Below, one piece after another: positions 62,493 through 64,000 of a DNA stretch of 64,000 bases (position 1 is the stretch's first letter; each line of letters starts with the position of its first letter). The position numbers and the translations under genes were made by a program. The notes under the pieces are model-generated. The model was not told the DNA's origin. It was given only the letters and a program-made list of their open reading frames with translations, and searched no databases. The DNA lies in contig RAZJ01000001.1 of NCBI GenBank assembly GCA_003612625.1, positions 1 through 64,000 on the forward strand. Reading direction: 5' to 3'. This DNA is from a bacterium 1XD42-1 (GTDB taxonomy: Bacteria; Bacillota; Clostridia; Oscillospirales; Ruminococcaceae).

Positions 62493-63974
62493 ATGTACCA
62501 TACCTTAAAAAAAGCCATGAGTTTATTAGTGGCTGTATCCCTGTTATTTTTATGGATTTCGGCACTGCTTTTGACGCAAACGCCTGTACAGGCCGTGGAC
62601 AGCAATTTTACCACAGCCAGCCAGCTAAAAAAAGTAGTAGACGGCCTATCTGCTGCTTCCCCTCTTGCAGACGTGCAGGCAGTTGCCGCCCAAATGGCAA
62701 AGCTCAGTGACAGTGAAAAACGGCGGGTTTCTTCCGCGACACTTCGGGATCTTGCGCAATATTATAATACTGCCGCAGGAATCTCCCCTTCCAATGGACG
62801 GGATCGGATCAGTGTGGATCATGGGGATGAAACCGGTTCCCGGCGCATTGACGAGGACGGGAGTTACGCCTGCGGGGTTTCCGCGGGATGGGCCGATGGC
62901 AAAGGGCACCGGCTGCAAATTGAGCAGGAAGATTCCTCCAGCAACGTCCAATTAAAAATGACTTTTTCCGGGTTAAGAGGCCCTGCTTATGTAAATTTGG
63001 ATATGGAAGGAAGCCCTTTTTCTTCCTCCAGGGATTATTATTTGAAATGGGACGGTTACAAAATTTCTGCCAGCATATCCTCCGGCAGCTTGCGTTTTGT
63101 AGCCCCAGGCAATGGTGTATACCGTCTTTATCGGGACAACGATACTGGCAGCCATTCCGACCGCTACTATGGGAGCAGCCAGAACTGGTACACCTATCCT
63201 GACAAACCCAGCACAGGCTCCAGTAATTTGGATTATTTTTGGCGCCCCGTAGATGCCAGCATCAAAAATGCAAAAAGCGGGGACCGGGTACGGGTGAATT
63301 TAGGTGCACAAACATCTGTACCTTTCCAGATCCTGCAATCCCTGTACGGGCGGGATGTCACTTTAGCGTTATATGAATCAGACGGGAATATTATTTCTAT
63401 TTACGGAAAAGAAATGGCAAGCCCCTCAAGTAATCTTTCGGTTGCCGCTTTGCGCCGGATGTATACCATCACCACCGAGCCTTCCGAAGCGCCTGCTTCT
63501 TCCGTTCCGGAACAGCCAGAACCGCCTTCTTCCATGTCTGGCAGCATCACCCCGCCTAATGCAGGAGGCGCTCCTGTTGCTTCTGGGTATACTGCCCCTG
63601 CCGCATCCAGCCCCGCCTCCCAAACCCCGCCGCCGGCTACCGGAGGGGTTGAAAAAGATACCAGCTTACCGAAAACCATCCCTTTGGAAATCGAACCTGT
63701 TTTGAATTTTGACGCGTTAGAACCTGAGGAGCCACAGGAGAAAGCGGTTGTTTATCAGGAACCTGTTAAAATCCCCCTTCCGGAAAAAAGCAATTCCCGG
63801 ATACAGCGTATTGCGACCCGGGCCGGAATGGGAAACATCCTCCTTTTTATGGGATTAGCCGGACTGACTGCCGGATTAGGCGGAGGCTTATTAACCCACT
63901 GGGTTGTTTTGCGGCGGAGCAGCCGACAGGAAATTCCGCCCCGGCAAAGCACAAATCATACAAAGAATTTTTAA
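62493..63974 (+). CDS. Secreted surface protein with proline-rich stalk and C-terminal membrane anchor
   Basis: A 493-residue exported protein. The signal peptide covers residues 1-34 (ending near TPVQAVD). A helical segment (40-90) and a beta-rich domain (105-320: RISVDHGDETGSRRIDEDGS, RFVAPGNGVYRLYRDNDTGS) follow. A proline/serine/alanine-rich stalk (about 325-390) leads to a transmembrane helix near 448-470 (NILLFMGLAGLTAGLGGGLL) and a basic tail (VVLRRSSRQE). No LPXTG is visible. The function is unknown. GGGGGGA lies upstream of the ATG. Confidence 0.7.
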   Translation: MYHTLKKAMSLLVAVSLLFLWISALLLTQTPVQAVDSNFTTASQLKKVVDGLSAASPLADVQAVAAQMAKLSDSEKRRVSSATLRDLAQYYNTAAGISPSNGRDRISVDHGDETGSRRIDEDGSYACGVSAGWADGKGHRLQIEQEDSSSNVQLKMTFSGLRGPAYVNLDMEGSPFSSSRDYYLKWDGYKISASISSGSLRFVAPGNGVYRLYRDNDTGSHSDRYYGSSQNWYTYPDKPSTGSSNLDYFWRPVDASIKNAKSGDRVRVNLGAQTSVPFQILQSLYGRDVTLALYESDGNIISIYGKEMASPSSNLSVAALRRMYTITTEPSEAPASSVPEQPEPPSSMSGSITPPNAGGAPVASGYTAPAASSPASQTPPPATGGVEKDTSLPKTIPLEIEPVLNFDALEPEEPQEKAVVYQEPVKIPLPEKSNSRIQRIATRAGMGNILLFMGLAGLTAGLGGGLLTHWVVLRRSSRQEIPPRQSTNHTKNF

Positions 63975-63988
63975 AAAGGGGAAAAATA

Positions 63989-64000
63989 GTGTTGACTTTG
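63989..64000 (+). CDS. Possible start of the next gene (partial)
   Basis: AAAAGGGG at 63974-63981 is followed 7 bases later by GTG TTG ACT TTG. Only four codons are in view, so nothing can be said of the product. Confidence 0.25.

Overview
The window looks like a chromosome segment of an anaerobic, low-to-mid GC Gram-positive bacterium of the class Clostridia. An Oscillospirales/Ruminococcaceae-type gut commensal is my best guess, but that is inference. The reasons are strong AGGAGG ribosome binding sites, frequent TTG and GTG starts, a selenocysteine-containing glycine reductase, a V-type ATPase instead of a visible F-type one, a Na+-pumping decarboxylase, Lar nickel-pincer genes and rpmE of the zinc-binding type.

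Layout. 1-0.25 kb: the 5' part of an IS5-family transposase on the minus strand, cut by the window edge. 0.37-13.3 kb: the packaging, head, short-tail and lysis half of a prophage (terminases, portal, nested zinc ribbon, scaffold, capsid, tail hub, fibre-like proteins, holin, GH25 lysin, a serine-rich virion-type protein). There is no tape measure, sheath or tail tube, so it looks podovirus-like. The integrase, repressor and replication genes are not in view. 13.3-13.8 kb: a gene-free stretch with a terminator, a strong promoter and several hairpins, possibly a non-coding RNA. 13.8-31 kb: core genes (PHP phosphatase, Lrp regulator plus aminotransferase, RqcH, SCP2 protein, OadG/OadB, PcrA, HflK/HflC, an orphan adenine methyltransferase, AzlCD, a PepSY protein, ComM, MntP, L31). 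31-37.6 kb: an AraC regulator divergent from L-fucose isomerase, then a tandem glycine riboswitch with a terminator controlling grdX-grdE-grdB. In grdB an in-frame UGA reads as selenocysteine. 37.6-38.6 kb: HD and GNAT proteins. 38.6-42.7 kb: an AT-rich accessory island of small secreted, membrane and lipoproteins, ending in a compact locus that looks like a type I toxin-antitoxin. 42.7-53.3 kb: an aminotransferase, the asnS-larE-larB-larC operon, gap, a soluble histidine-kinase-like protein, tsaC and an AlaX-type editing protein. 53.3-62.2 kb: the complete ntpFIKECGABD V-ATPase operon. 62.5-64 kb: a secreted, C-terminally anchored surface protein of unknown function.

How the genes work together. 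The OadB/OadG pair and the V-ATPase, whose K subunit keeps the sodium ligands, suggest a sodium-based energy economy. The grd genes point to Stickland-type glycine use switched on by glycine, but grdA, grdC, grdD and the thioredoxin genes are absent here. larE/B/C make the nickel-pincer cofactor without a visible LarA. The most notable accessory items are the toxin-antitoxin candidate at 42.4-42.7 kb, the degenerate M23 protein in the AT-rich island, the possible ncRNA at 13.4 kb, the capsid with an added Ig-like domain, and the long convergent overlap between the methyltransferase and azlD. Everything was read by eye from the sequence; no database search was run.
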